A stretch of 64,000 bases of DNA from an uncultured Lachnospiraceae bacterium (lineage in GTDB: Bacteria; Bacillota; Clostridia; Lachnospirales; Lachnospiraceae). Positions 50,436-59,310 of the stretch are shown here, piece after piece. The first letter of the stretch is position 1. Each line of letters starts with the position of its first letter. The notes beneath the pieces were generated by a model. That model ran no database searches. It was not told where the DNA came from and saw nothing but the letters and a program-made list of their open reading frames with translations. A program made the translations under genes and the position numbers. The stretch is taken from the NCBI GenBank assembly GCA_910586025.1, contig CAJUIO010000001.1:50725-114724 (forward strand), given 5' to 3'.

Positions 50436-52601
50436 ATGGAAAAAGATTCTGAATACGGCACAGCGTACAGGCCGGACAGGGAAGTTAAGGTGGTCAAGAA
50501 GGATGGGAGCCTGGAGGCCTTTAATGTACAGAAGGTCATTGATGCGGTGGGAAAGAGCGCATACCGTGCCCTGACCAAGTTTACCGAGGAGGAAAAGAGG
50601 CATATCTGCCAGTATGTGGTGGATAAGGTGAACGAGCTGGAGCAGGACAGAATTCCCATTCCCATCATGCACAATATTGTGGAGAGCGCGCTGGAGGAGG
50701 TCAAGCCCATTGTGGCTAAGAGCTACCGCGACTACAGGAATTATAAACAGGACTTTGTGCGGATGATGGACGATGTCTATAAGAAGAGCCAGTCCATCAT
50801 GTATGTGGGCGATAAGGAGAACGCTAATACGGACAGCGCCCTTGTCTCCACCAAGAGAAGTCTGATTTTCAATCAGTTCAATAAGGAGCTTTATCAGAAG
50901 TTTTTCATGACGACGGAGGAGATCCAGGCCTGCAGGGACGGCTATATCTATGTTCATGACATGTCCGCAAGACGCGATACCATGAACTGCTGTCTGTTTG
51001 ACGTATCCAGTGTGCTCACCGGAGGCTTTGAGATGGGAAATATCTGGTATAACGAGCCCAAGACCCTGGATGTGGCCTTTGACGTGATCGGCGATATTGT
51101 GCTCAGTGCGGCGAGCCAGCAGTACGGCGGGTTTACAGTGCCCGAGGTGGACAAGATTCTTGAGCCCTATGCCGAGAAGACATATAAGAGAAGCCTGGAA
51201 AAATACGAGAGGCTGGGAATTGATCCCGAGCGTGCGCAGGCCGAGGCACTTGCGGACGTGGAGAGAGAATTTGAACAGGGCTTTCAGGGCTGGGAATACA
51301 AGTTTAATACCGTGGCTTCCAGCCGGGGAGATTATCCCTTTATCACGGTGACGGCCGGAATCGGAACAGGACGCTTTGCGAAGCTGGCTACCATCTGGCT
51401 TCTCAATGTGAGAAGGAAGGGGCAGGGGAAGAAGGGATGTAAAAAGCCCGTTCTTTTCCCCAAGATTGTATTTTTATATGATGAGAATCTGCACGGTCCG
51501 GGAAAGGAACTTGAGGATGTCTTTGAGGCGGGTGTGAAGTGTTCGACAAAGACCATGTATCCGGACTGGCTCTCCCTGACCGGAAAGGGATATATTGCCA
51601 GTATGTACAAACAGTACGGAAAGGTGATCTCCCCTATGGGATGCCGGGCTTTTCTGTCTCCCTGGTATGAGAGAGGAGGAATGCATCCGGCGGACGAGAG
51701 AGATGTGCCCGTGTTCGTGGGACGCTTCAATATCGGTGCCGTTTCCCTGCACCTTCCCATGATTCTGGCGAAATCAAGGCAGGAGAGCCGGGACTTTTAC
51801 GAGGTGCTGGATTATTATCTGAATCTGATCCGCCAGCTTCATATCAGAACCTATGCGTATCTTGGAGAGATGCGGGCCTCCACCAATCCTCTGGCTTATT
51901 GCGAGGGAGGGTTCCTTGGAGGACATCTTGCCCTTACCGACAAGATTAAGCCCATCCTTAAGGCGGCGACGGCAAGCTTCGGGATCACGGCCTTTAATGA
52001 GCTGCAGGAGCTCTATAACGGTAAATCCCTGGTGGAGGACGGGGCCTTTGCCCTGGAGGTTTTGGAGCATATCAATGCTAAGATCAGCGAGTTTAAGGAG
52101 GCGGACGGCAATCTTTACGCCATTTACGGGACTCCGGCTGAGAGCCTGTGCGGCCTCCAGGTAAAGCAGTTCCGGGCAAAATACGGTATTGTGGAGGGCG
52201 TGTCCGACCGGGAATATGTTTCCAACAGCTTTCACTGCCATGTCACCGAGGATATCACTCCCATTGAAAAGCAGGATCTGGAATACCGCTTCTGGGAGCT
52301 GAGTAATGGCGGAAAGATCCAGTATGTGAAGTATCCGATTGACTATAATCTGGAAGCGGTCAAGACTCTGATCCGCAGGGCCATGGACATGGGATTTTAT
52401 GAGGGTGTGAACCTCTCTCTGGCTTATTGTGACGACTGCGGTCATCAGGAGCTGGAAATGGATGTGTGTCCCGCGTGCGGCAGCAAGAATCTGACAAAGA
52501 TTGACAGGATGAACGGATATCTGTCTTATTCCAGAGTGCACGGGGACACCAGGCTGAATGAGGCGAAAATGGCGGAGATCGCAGAAAGGAAGAGCATGTA
52601 G
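50436..52601 (+). CDS. nrdD: Anaerobic ribonucleoside-triphosphate reductase
   Basis: Class III glycyl-radical enzyme making dNTPs without oxygen. The 721-residue protein has an N-terminal ATP-cone (VKVVKKDGSLEAFNVQKVID), RRDTMNCCLFD and the catalytic Cys region. A C-terminal zinc site follows (CDDCGHQE, then CPACGS), and the glycyl-radical glycine lies in the NGYLS ending. Many homologues have CGYLG or TGYLS; the residue before the glycine is Asn here. GGAGG at 50424-50428 sets the ATG at 50436 over an ATG at 50394. It is expressed from a promoter with two NrdR boxes. Confidence 0.96.
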   Translation: MEKDSEYGTAYRPDREVKVVKKDGSLEAFNVQKVIDAVGKSAYRALTKFTEEEKRHICQYVVDKVNELEQDRIPIPIMHNIVESALEEVKPIVAKSYRDYRNYKQDFVRMMDDVYKKSQSIMYVGDKENANTDSALVSTKRSLIFNQFNKELYQKFFMTTEEIQACRDGYIYVHDMSARRDTMNCCLFDVSSVLTGGFEMGNIWYNEPKTLDVAFDVIGDIVLSAASQQYGGFTVPEVDKILEPYAEKTYKRSLEKYERLGIDPERAQAEALADVEREFEQGFQGWEYKFNTVASSRGDYPFITVTAGIGTGRFAKLATIWLLNVRRKGQGKKGCKKPVLFPKIVFLYDENLHGPGKELEDVFEAGVKCSTKTMYPDWLSLTGKGYIASMYKQYGKVISPMGCRAFLSPWYERGGMHPADERDVPVFVGRFNIGAVSLHLPMILAKSRQESRDFYEVLDYYLNLIRQLHIRTYAYLGEMRASTNPLAYCEGGFLGGHLALTDKIKPILKAATASFGITAFNELQELYNGKSLVEDGAFALEVLEHINAKISEFKEADGNLYAIYGTPAESLCGLQVKQFRAKYGIVEGVSDREYVSNSFHCHVTEDITPIEKQDLEYRFWELSNGGKIQYVKYPIDYNLEAVKTLIRRAMDMGFYEGVNLSLAYCDDCGHQELEMDVCPACGSKNLTKIDRMNGYLSYSRVHGDTRLNEAKMAEIAERKSM

Positions 52602-53110
52602 TGAGATACCACAATATTACGAAGGATGATATGCTCAATGGCGACGGGCTCCGGGTGGTTTTATGGGTTGCGGGCTGCTCCCACTGCTGCAGGGAGTGCC
52701 AGAATCCCGTGACCTGGGATCCTGACGGAGGCTTGTTTTTTGACGATAAGGCAAAACAGGAAATTTTCGCCCAGCTGGATCGGGATTATATTTCCGGTAT
52801 TACCTTTTCGGGCGGCGATCCGCTTCATTCCGCCAACCGGCCTGCGGTGAGGAGCCTGATGGCGGAGATCAGACAAAAATACCCGGATAAGACGATCTGG
52901 CTGTACACCGGGGACGTGTGGGAGAATGTCCGCCATGATGCCACCATGCAGTATGTAGACGTGCTGGTGGACGGTGAATTCGAGGTGGAGAGAAGGGATA
53001 CCCGGCTTCTGTGGAAGGGAAGCGGCAACCAGAGGGTTATCGATGTGAAGCGCTCGCTCGAGCTTCCGGAGGGGGAGGAGCCGGTGCTTCACTGTGGGGA
53101 TTATGCATGA
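52601..53110 (+). CDS. nrdG: Anaerobic RNR activating protein (radical SAM)
   Basis: Radical-SAM activase that generates the glycyl radical on NrdD. The cluster motif is CSHCCRECQN (about residues 26-35), in the CxxxCxxC form, and the GG motif FSGGDPL lies at about 68-74. The 169-residue length is normal. It starts with GTG, overlapping the last base of the nrdD stop, so the two genes are coupled. AAAGGAAGAG lies upstream. Confidence 0.95.
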   Translation: MRYHNITKDDMLNGDGLRVVLWVAGCSHCCRECQNPVTWDPDGGLFFDDKAKQEIFAQLDRDYISGITFSGGDPLHSANRPAVRSLMAEIRQKYPDKTIWLYTGDVWENVRHDATMQYVDVLVDGEFEVERRDTRLLWKGSGNQRVIDVKRSLELPEGEEPVLHCGDYA

Positions 53111-53130
53111 GCGAAGGAGCAGGGAAAGCT

Positions 53131-53565
53131 ATGGAGACAATAAGAATCAAATATTTTACGGACAAAATTGACAAATTGACTTATATAGACGGTAAGTCTG
53201 ACTGGGTTGATCTGCGTGCGGCGGAATCGGTGGATCTGAAGCAGGGAGAATTTAAGCTGATTCCACTGGGGATTGCCATGGAACTGCCAAAAGGGTATGA
53301 GGCGCATATCGTGCCAAGAAGCTCTACCTTCAAGAATTTCGGTATCATACAGCCCAACCACCAGGGGGTAGTGGACTGCTCCTACTGTGGGGACAATGAT
53401 CAGTGGTTTATGCCGGCCCTGGCAATGAGAGATACTCATATCGAATGTAATGACAGGATCTGTCAGTTCCGTATCGTGGAGAATCAGCCGAAAATCGAGT
53501 TCTGTGAGGTGGAATCCCTGGGAAATTCCGACAGAGGCGGGTTTGGAAGTACCGGAAAGCAATAA
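53131..53565 (+). CDS. dut: dUTP diphosphatase (dUTPase-like)
   Basis: Hydrolyses dUTP to dUMP and PPi, keeping uracil out of DNA and supplying thymidylate synthesis. The trimeric dUTPase motifs are visible: VPRSSTFKNFGI (motif 2, about residues 61-72), GVVDCSYCGDND (motif 3), ICQFRIVE (motif 4) and RGGFGSTG (motif 5). At 144 residues it is the expected length. In the central motif, DxDY-type catalytic residues are replaced by DCSYCGD, typical of Clostridial variants. An ATG at 53107 is in frame and overlaps nrdG, but AGGGAAAG before 53131 fits better. Linkage with nrdDG gives a dNTP unit. Confidence 0.88.
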   Translation: METIRIKYFTDKIDKLTYIDGKSDWVDLRAAESVDLKQGEFKLIPLGIAMELPKGYEAHIVPRSSTFKNFGIIQPNHQGVVDCSYCGDNDQWFMPALAMRDTHIECNDRICQFRIVENQPKIEFCEVESLGNSDRGGFGSTGKQ

Positions 53566-53577
53566 AGAGAGAAAAAT

Positions 53578-53608
53578 TGAATAAAAAAGCTCCTTTTACC
53601 ACATAATG
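53578..53608 (+). promoter_or_regulatory. SigG/SigF-type promoter of the GerA/SpoVAF-like gene
   Basis: TGAATA (53578-53583), 18-bp spacer, CATAATG (53602-53608) closely match the SigG/SigF consensus. The expected start near 53615 lies inside the terminator hairpin loop. Confidence 0.7.
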
Positions 53609-53645
53609 GTCAACAGATGCTTATGTGAGTGGAAGGAGTTTTTTT
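53584..53645 (+). terminator. Terminator-like hairpin sequestering the germination-gene ribosome site
   Basis: The left arm 53584-53606 pairs with 53621-53644: ACATAA with TTATGT, CTCCTT with AAGGAG, G-U-rich pairs between them and A/T pairs outside. A 14-nt loop and seven Ts (53639-53645) complete it. The right arm contains the ribosome site of the next gene. Confidence 0.8.
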
Positions 53646-55082
53646 ATGGATAGAGATGCAGACAGAAATAAAGATAAAATGAGTACTTCGCTTGCCGAAA
53701 ACATGCAGTACTTAAATGAGAGGCTTGCCGTGGATGAGAGCTTTGACCTGGTATACCGTGTCATACAGGTGGGCGGGAGGGAAGCCTGCATTTATTTTAT
53801 TGACGGCTTTTGCAAGGACGAGATGATGCAGAAGATGCTGCAGTATTTTATGGGTCTTACAAAAGAGGAGATGCCAAAGGATGCCCATGAAATGTCAAAG
53901 AAATCAATCCCTTATGTGGAGGTTGACCTGCTGGATAACTGGGAACAGATTGTCTATTTCATCATGTCGGGAGTTTTTGCCCTGTTTATCGAAGGCTTTG
54001 ACAGATGCCTTCTGATCGATTCGAGAACATATCCGGCCAGAAGTGTTTCCGAACCGGAAAAGGATAAGGCCCTCAGGGGATCGAAGGATGGTTTTGTGGA
54101 GACGGTGGTATTTAATACGGCCCTGATCCGGCGGCGAATCCGCAGCACACATCTTCGTATGGAGCTGTTTCATGCGGGGAACAGCTCTCAGACTGATATT
54201 GTACTCTGCTATATGGACAACCGGGTGGATCATCAGTTTCTGGAAAAGCTGAAGCAGAGAATAAAAACGATTCACGTGGATGCCCTTACCATGAATCAGG
54301 AGAGCCTTGCGGAATGCCTCTACAAGAAAAAATGGTATAATCCATTTCCCAAATTCAAATTCACGGAACGACCGGATACCGCATCGGCCCAGATTCTGGA
54401 AGGAGACATCGTGATTCTGGTGGATAATTCCCCTTCCGCCATGATAACGCCCACCTCGATTTTTGACGTGGTGGAGGAGGCGGATGATTACTATTTTCCC
54501 CCTATCACGGGCACTTACCTGAGGCTGTCCCGGTTTTTGATAGCGTTACTGACCTATCTGATGACGCCGACCTTTCTTCTGCTGATGCAAAGACCGGAGT
54601 GGATTCCCGCCGGGTTTGAGTTTATTATGGTAAAGGATCCCACAAACCTTCCTCTGGTATGGCAGTTCCTTATTTTGGAGCTGGCTATTGACGGTCTGCG
54701 GCTTGCGGCGGTAAACACGCCGAATATGCTGAGCACGCCGCTCAGTGTCATGGCGGCGCTGGTGCTGGGAGAGTTCTCCGTAAACAGCGGCTGGTTCAAC
54801 AGCGAGGTTATGCTGTACATGGCGTTTGTGGCGATATCCAACTATACACAGGCAAGCTATGAGCTGGGATATGCCATCAAGTTTATGAGAATTATCAATC
54901 TGATCCTGACGGCGATCTTCGGCCTGTGGGGATATATTGCGGCGATTGCTCTGATGGTGGTTGCGGTAGTTTCCAACAGGACCGTTTCAGGAAAAAGTTA
55001 TGTGTATCCGCTGTATCCGCTAAACCTGAAGCAGCTCTCCAAGCGGTTTATCCGTTACCGTCTGCCGGGAGCGAGAGAATAA
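53646..55082 (+). CDS. GerA-family spore germination protein, SpoVAF-like
   Basis: A 478-residue spore inner-membrane protein of the GerA family. The N-terminal soluble domain (about 1-280) includes YFIDGFCKDEMM, VEVDLLDNWEQIVYFIMSGV and a conserved ETVVFNTALIRRRIR block. The C-terminal half contains about four to six membrane segments (from about 295 to 445), with TYLRLSRFLIALLTYLMTP. The IDGFCKD motif and the short N-terminus look closer to SpoVAF than to nutrient-receptor GerAA proteins. No gerB, gerC or other spoVA gene adjoins. AAGGAG precedes the ATG. A SigG-type promoter supports forespore expression. Confidence 0.85.
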   Translation: MDRDADRNKDKMSTSLAENMQYLNERLAVDESFDLVYRVIQVGGREACIYFIDGFCKDEMMQKMLQYFMGLTKEEMPKDAHEMSKKSIPYVEVDLLDNWEQIVYFIMSGVFALFIEGFDRCLLIDSRTYPARSVSEPEKDKALRGSKDGFVETVVFNTALIRRRIRSTHLRMELFHAGNSSQTDIVLCYMDNRVDHQFLEKLKQRIKTIHVDALTMNQESLAECLYKKKWYNPFPKFKFTERPDTASAQILEGDIVILVDNSPSAMITPTSIFDVVEEADDYYFPPITGTYLRLSRFLIALLTYLMTPTFLLLMQRPEWIPAGFEFIMVKDPTNLPLVWQFLILELAIDGLRLAAVNTPNMLSTPLSVMAALVLGEFSVNSGWFNSEVMLYMAFVAISNYTQASYELGYAIKFMRIINLILTAIFGLWGYIAAIALMVVAVVSNRTVSGKSYVYPLYPLNLKQLSKRFIRYRLPGARE

Positions 55083-55124
55083 AACAAATGTCCGGAAGCT
55101 TTCCCGCTTCCGGACATTTGTTTT
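55081..55124. terminator. Strong bidirectional terminator, overlapping germination-gene stop
   Basis: A perfect 19-bp stem (55081-55099 with 55106-55124), loop TTTCCC, ending in TTTT. It begins inside the stop codon and also suits the converging receptor gene. Confidence 0.92.
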
Positions 55125-55166
55125 AAGATAAGCCGGTCTGTAAAACGTGGCACCATTGGCGGCACG

Positions 55167-56531
55167 TCACTCACCTGCAATCTGAATGATTTTTTCCATA
55201 TCGGAAATCAGTTCCCTCGAGTAGATTTCCGCTTCATTATAGATATGTTCCGCACTTGCGTAATCGCCTGAGTTTATAGCGTTTATTGCATCGGCACCAT
55301 ACTTGTGGAAGCGCTTATGCTTGGGACCCAAGTCATTCCAGACAGAGACAGCCTCGGGAATCGGCGGATTTATGGCATAATAGAAGTGGCCAAAGCCGCA
55401 TTTGGAGGAATCCAACTGCAGCGGGACAATGGTTTTTTCACTGACCATCTTCCTGAGATTGCCGAGCCATGTGCGGTGTGCCGAGATGGCAGAGCTCATA
55501 TATCCGGCAAACTCGGACTTCTCCAGATGGAAGAAGGCATCCTCGGTCATGCTTCCCATCTGCTTTACGGCATTATCCAGCGTCTTCTCTATATCAACCA
55601 CGGGTTCTGTGGCCTTTTTCAATTCTCCGCTGACACTTCGCATGAAATTAGTACTGTCAAGGAGCTGATTTTCCATTTCCGTCATGGAGCTGCTGATCTC
55701 CTGACTGACAGCGGCAATAGAGCTGATGGATTCACTGACCCTGGACACATTCTGCTGGTTTTCGCTGTTCAGACTCCATACGTTTCCGATCTTGTCGGTC
55801 ATAATTCCCAGAGCCTTAATGGTATCCGTGGCGCTCTTTACGCTCTTTTCGGAAGCGGATTTGATTCCCTCCACAAAGCTTCCCATATTTCCTGTCAGCT
55901 TTTGCGTTTCCTCGGCCAGGGAACGGATCTCTCTGGCAACAACGGAAAAGCCTTTTCCGGCTTCCCCGGCTCTTGCGGCCTCAATGGACGCATTCAGAGC
56001 GAGAAGATTGGTCTGCATGGAAATGGAACCGATGCCTGATATGACCTCGTTCATGCGGCTGATGACGTTTAACAGTTCGTCCATATCCTTCTGCATTGCC
56101 CGGGAGATTTCGATGGTCTGGCTGGACAAGTCCTTGATGGTGGTAAGCTCATCCTGGCTGGTCTCTATTTTCATATAGACCTCCTCGGCCGCCTCGGAAA
56201 CCTGGATAATGGAGTTTGTCATAGCTTCATGCTGGTTATTGGCACGACCGGATACGGCTGCACCTTCTGCGGATCCAAAAATGGATTCCGTTGCCTTCTC
56301 CACGCTGCGGGAAATATCCAGAATCTTTTCTGTCTGGTGCTGCATTGTCAGATCAAGAGAACTGATCTGCATCACTGCCTTAATGTTTTTTTCAAAGAGC
56401 TCTGCAAATTGCTTTCTGCCGCTTAACAGTCTTCGATACATGCCGGCAAGCTGCGGATTTCCGGAATAATCCGCCTCTTTCAGCTCGGAAACTGCTTTCA
56501 TGAGAACTGTGCTTTTCTTTTCGATTGCCAT
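55167..56531 (-). CDS. Soluble methyl-accepting chemoreceptor with C-terminal CZB domain
   Basis: A 454-residue cytoplasmic receptor with no membrane segment or signal peptide. The signalling coiled coil carries the tip NLLALNASIEAARAGEAGKG and FSVVAREIRSLAEE (about residues 173-206). A C-terminal CZB zinc-binding domain (about 345-430) has AHRTWLGNL, the SSKCGFGHFYY motif and HKRFHKYG, giving the His/Cys/His set known to bind zinc and sense zinc or hypochlorous acid. The ATG has AAGAGG upstream. There is no visible cheA or cheW gene; the only other chemotaxis-like gene is cheR at 12854. It may act in a non-taxis signalling role. Confidence 0.9.
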   Translation of the reverse strand: MAIEKKSTVLMKAVSELKEADYSGNPQLAGMYRRLLSGRKQFAELFEKNIKAVMQISSLDLTMQHQTEKILDISRSVEKATESIFGSAEGAAVSGRANNQHEAMTNSIIQVSEAAEEVYMKIETSQDELTTIKDLSSQTIEISRAMQKDMDELLNVISRMNEVISGIGSISMQTNLLALNASIEAARAGEAGKGFSVVAREIRSLAEETQKLTGNMGSFVEGIKSASEKSVKSATDTIKALGIMTDKIGNVWSLNSENQQNVSRVSESISSIAAVSQEISSSMTEMENQLLDSTNFMRSVSGELKKATEPVVDIEKTLDNAVKQMGSMTEDAFFHLEKSEFAGYMSSAISAHRTWLGNLRKMVSEKTIVPLQLDSSKCGFGHFYYAINPPIPEAVSVWNDLGPKHKRFHKYGADAINAINSGDYASAEHIYNEAEIYSRELISDMEKIIQIAGE

Positions 56532-56630
56532 ATTCTTAACCTCTTTCAGATAAGTATGAATTGATCATATACAGTATTATCATAAGAAATTTCAGGGATT
56601 TTTGCAACATATATTTTTGCAAAACCTGAT

Positions 56631-56659
56631 TTTGTATCCCTGCCGAGGGGCAAAGTCAA
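56631..56659 (-). promoter_or_regulatory. SigA-type promoter of the CZB receptor gene
   Basis: On the minus strand TTGACT (56659-56654), 17-bp spacer, TACAAA (56636-56631). The leader to the start codon is about 90 nt. Confidence 0.6.
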
Positions 56660-56688
56660 GCAGGGGAATGATTTCCTTCCCTGTACAT

Positions 56689-56798
56689 AAAAACAGCCGG
56701 GCCCAAAAGGCACCGGCTGCTATATTGAAGGAGGTATCCTGTTGTTTTTTGGCGAAGCCGGTCGGCACCAGAGATCAGCACCGGCGGCTCCTTTTGAT
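56689..56798 (-). ncRNA. Candidate small structured RNA between glgX and the receptor gene
   Basis: On the minus strand, TATAAT (56810-56805) precedes a region of about 110 nt. AAAAGGAG (56795-56788) can pair with CTCCTT (56733-56728); GCCGGT (56785-56780) pairs with ACCGGC (56762-56757). A terminator stem CAGCCGG/CCGGCTG (56719-56713 with 56700-56694) is followed by five Ts (56693-56689). The sequence GGATACCTCCTT resembles the 16S rRNA 3' tail. No recognisable -35 exists. The alternative is that these are 3'-UTR terminators of glgX, or that the plus strand matters (a 28-codon TTG frame at 56742-56828 with AAGGAGG upstream). Moderately speculative; it also accounts for the 353-nt gap. Confidence 0.35.
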
Positions 56799-56884
56799 GA
56801 TTTTATTATAGGATATAAATGTGTCTAAATTGTTTCGGAAAAAGAAAGAAAAAATAAAGAAATACTAAATTCTTAAAATATTCG

Positions 56885-59029
56885 TTAATCCTGATCATTG
56901 ATCAATCTGCCCGTAAAAACCGCAACGGAGCGGGTGCGCAAGGTAAATTCATGATCAATTTGCGGCTCCCGGCCCTCGGGATAGCAATAGCGGTTGTTTT
57001 CATCGCCCCAGGTGGTGACACTTAAAAACCATGCGTTGGGGGGATTAAGTCTGGGGAGAGTGATGGAAACATTCTCCCAGTAAGGGTTGACCGATATATA
57101 TACCAGATCGTCCCTTCCCCTTTCGGTATCGTGTCCCGCAAAGCTGACGGACAGTGTTTTGGCATCTTTTGGAATGGTCATGTCTTCTGCATTAATATTA
57201 TGAGCGTGAAGCGGATCCATTCCGCAGACGGCATCGGGAAGCTTTTTGCGGATCACGGGGTGGCGGAACCGATAGTCAATCATAAATTTGAAAAACTCAA
57301 ACAGCTCCCGGTTTTTTTCGAGAAGATTCCAGTCCAGCCAGGAGATTTCATTGTCCTGGCAGTAGGCGTTGTTGTTGCCGGACTGTGAGTTTGCAAATTC
57401 GTCTCCGGCAAGGAACATGGGCGTGCCCCGGCTGCACATCAGCACGGCGCAGGCGTTGCGCATCATCCTGAAGCGGAGCTTTTGAATTTCGGTGTCGTCG
57501 GTTTTCCCCTCACAGCCGCAGTTCCAGCTCCGGTTGTCGTCAGAGCCGTCGGTATTGTCCCATCCGTTGTCCTCATTGTGCTTTTGATTGTAGGAATAGA
57601 GATCGTAAAGTGTAAAACCGTCATGGCAGGTGAGGAAATTCACGCAGGAGTTGTAGCCGGCATAATTGTTGTTGTTATCGGAGTCATAACCGCCATACAG
57701 ATCTCCGGAGCCGGAAATGCTCCAGGCGGCATCCCGGGCGGACCAGAAATCTCCTTTTAAATAGGAACGAAGACAGTCGCGGTAGCGTCCGTTCCACTCC
57801 GCCCACCGTCTGCTGGCCGGAAACTTTCCCACCTGATACATACCGCCCGCATCCCAGGCCTCGGCAATCAGCTTCACGTTGCGCAGCACGGGATCCGAGG
57901 CTAAAAGCTCAAGAAGCGGAGGATTGTTCAGGGGAGAGCCGTCCTCGTTCCGCCCGAGAATGCTGGCAAGATCAAAGCGGAAGCCGTCGATCCGGTAACT
58001 CACCGTCCAATAGCGAAGGCATTCCAGAATCAGCAGGCGCACGATGGGATGGTTACAGTTTAAGGTGTTGCCGCAGCCGCTGAAATTGTAATAATTGCCG
58101 TCAGGAGTCAGCATATAGTAGACCTTGTTGTCAAAGCCCTTGAAGCAGAAGGTGGCTCCCTTTTCGTTTCCCTCCGCCGTGTGATTGAACACCACGTCCA
58201 GAATCACCTCGATTCCGTTGTCGTGAAAGGCCTTGATCAGCTCCTTCAGCTCTGTCCCCTCATGGTTGTATTCGTCTGCGGAGATATAGCTGATATTGGG
58301 GGCGAAGAAGCCCACCGTGTTGTATCCCCAGTAATCCAGCAGCACTTTGCCGTCGATCTCCCTGGAATTCATGGTTTCGTCAAATTCAAAGATTGGCATG
58401 AGCTCCACGGCGTTAATCCCCAGTTCTTTGAGATAGGGGATTTTTTCCATAAGTCCGGCGAAGGTGCCCGGGTGCTTCACGCCGGAGGAGGGGTGGTAGG
58501 TAAAACCCCGGACATGGAGCTCATAGATCACAAGGTCGCTCATGGTGCGCGCAGACTGCGGCATGGCGCCCCAGTCGAAAACATCTCGAACAACCCGGGC
58601 GTGGTAGCCGCCTGCCTTTTTGTCACCCCAGAAACGCTGGCCGGCCACGGATCTGGCATAGGGATCAAGGAGCACGGCATTCCGGTCAAAGACCAGCCCG
58701 TTTTGCGGATCATAGGGTCCGTCTATCTGATAGGCATATTCAAATTCTTCGATATCCAGACCGAAAACAATCATGGAATATACATCTCCGATCTTGTAGG
58801 CATCAGGAAACGGGAGCCGTGCAAAGGGCTCCTGGGCATCCCGGTGAAAGAGCAGGAGAGTGCAGGAGGTTCCATACCGGGTATGTACCGTAAAATTCAC
58901 CCCTACCGGCAGCATCATGGCTCCGTGAACGTCAAAGAGCCCGGGGCGGACCGGAAAGCCCTCAATCTCAGCCATCGGGGTCAGGGACATGTGGATCTCG
59001 GGAACATAAGTCTGTGTATATAGCTTCAA
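56885..59029 (-). CDS. glgX: Glycogen debranching enzyme / isoamylase-type GH13
   Basis: Hydrolyses alpha-1,6 branches of glycogen or related glucans. The 714-residue protein has an N-terminal CBM48-like domain (about 25-140) and a GH13 barrel: DVVFNHTAEG (region II start), RIDGFRFDLAS (nucleophile Asp, about 352), LIAEAWDAGG (acid/base Glu, about 386) and LTCHDGFT (Asp, about 466), followed by a C-terminal beta domain. The start is TTG at 59029, with GGAGG at 59040-59036 six nt upstream; the nearest ATG is codon 14. It reads against the receptor side and away from the ABC operon. No other glycogen genes are present. Confidence 0.93.
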   Translation of the reverse strand: MKLYTQTYVPEIHMSLTPMAEIEGFPVRPGLFDVHGAMMLPVGVNFTVHTRYGTSCTLLLFHRDAQEPFARLPFPDAYKIGDVYSMIVFGLDIEEFEYAYQIDGPYDPQNGLVFDRNAVLLDPYARSVAGQRFWGDKKAGGYHARVVRDVFDWGAMPQSARTMSDLVIYELHVRGFTYHPSSGVKHPGTFAGLMEKIPYLKELGINAVELMPIFEFDETMNSREIDGKVLLDYWGYNTVGFFAPNISYISADEYNHEGTELKELIKAFHDNGIEVILDVVFNHTAEGNEKGATFCFKGFDNKVYYMLTPDGNYYNFSGCGNTLNCNHPIVRLLILECLRYWTVSYRIDGFRFDLASILGRNEDGSPLNNPPLLELLASDPVLRNVKLIAEAWDAGGMYQVGKFPASRRWAEWNGRYRDCLRSYLKGDFWSARDAAWSISGSGDLYGGYDSDNNNNYAGYNSCVNFLTCHDGFTLYDLYSYNQKHNEDNGWDNTDGSDDNRSWNCGCEGKTDDTEIQKLRFRMMRNACAVLMCSRGTPMFLAGDEFANSQSGNNNAYCQDNEISWLDWNLLEKNRELFEFFKFMIDYRFRHPVIRKKLPDAVCGMDPLHAHNINAEDMTIPKDAKTLSVSFAGHDTERGRDDLVYISVNPYWENVSITLPRLNPPNAWFLSVTTWGDENNRYCYPEGREPQIDHEFTLRTRSVAVFTGRLINDQD

Positions 59030-59089
59030 ATTGTGCCTCCTTTTGGTATGGCTTTCATAAATAGAGAAGAAAAATACCGCCTTAAGATG

Positions 59090-59103
59090 GAGACACGCGT
59101 CTC
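59090..59103. promoter_or_regulatory. Palindromic operator candidate in glgX leader
   Basis: GAGAC-ACGC-GTCTC, a 5-bp-arm palindrome about 15-28 nt downstream of the predicted glgX start point. Confidence 0.3.
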
Positions 59104-59124
59104 AATCTCTCGACGGTTAAGATA

Positions 59125-59153
59125 AGTATATCGAAGTAGACGGAAAAACGCAA
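59125..59153 (-). promoter_or_regulatory. SigA-type promoter of glgX
   Basis: On the minus strand TTGCGT (59153-59148), 17-bp spacer, TATACT (59130-59125). Confidence 0.65.
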
Positions 59154-59250
59154 GTATTGCAGAAAGAAACTAGATTCAAAATGAAAGGCTGCGAGCCGGC
59201 TCATAGTTTTTTGGCAAAAATATTCAAGGTGGCGGGAAATATGGAGGTTC

Positions 59251-59259
59251 TGGTATAAT
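59251..59259 (+). promoter_or_regulatory. Extended -10 promoter of ABC exporter operon
   Basis: TG-G-TATAAT at 59251-59259 with no good -35; the first gene starts at 59311. Confidence 0.6.
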
Positions 59260-59310
59260 AAGCAGGAGCAGAAAGGATGCAAATGAAAGTACTTGAAAAC
59301 GGAGGAAGCT

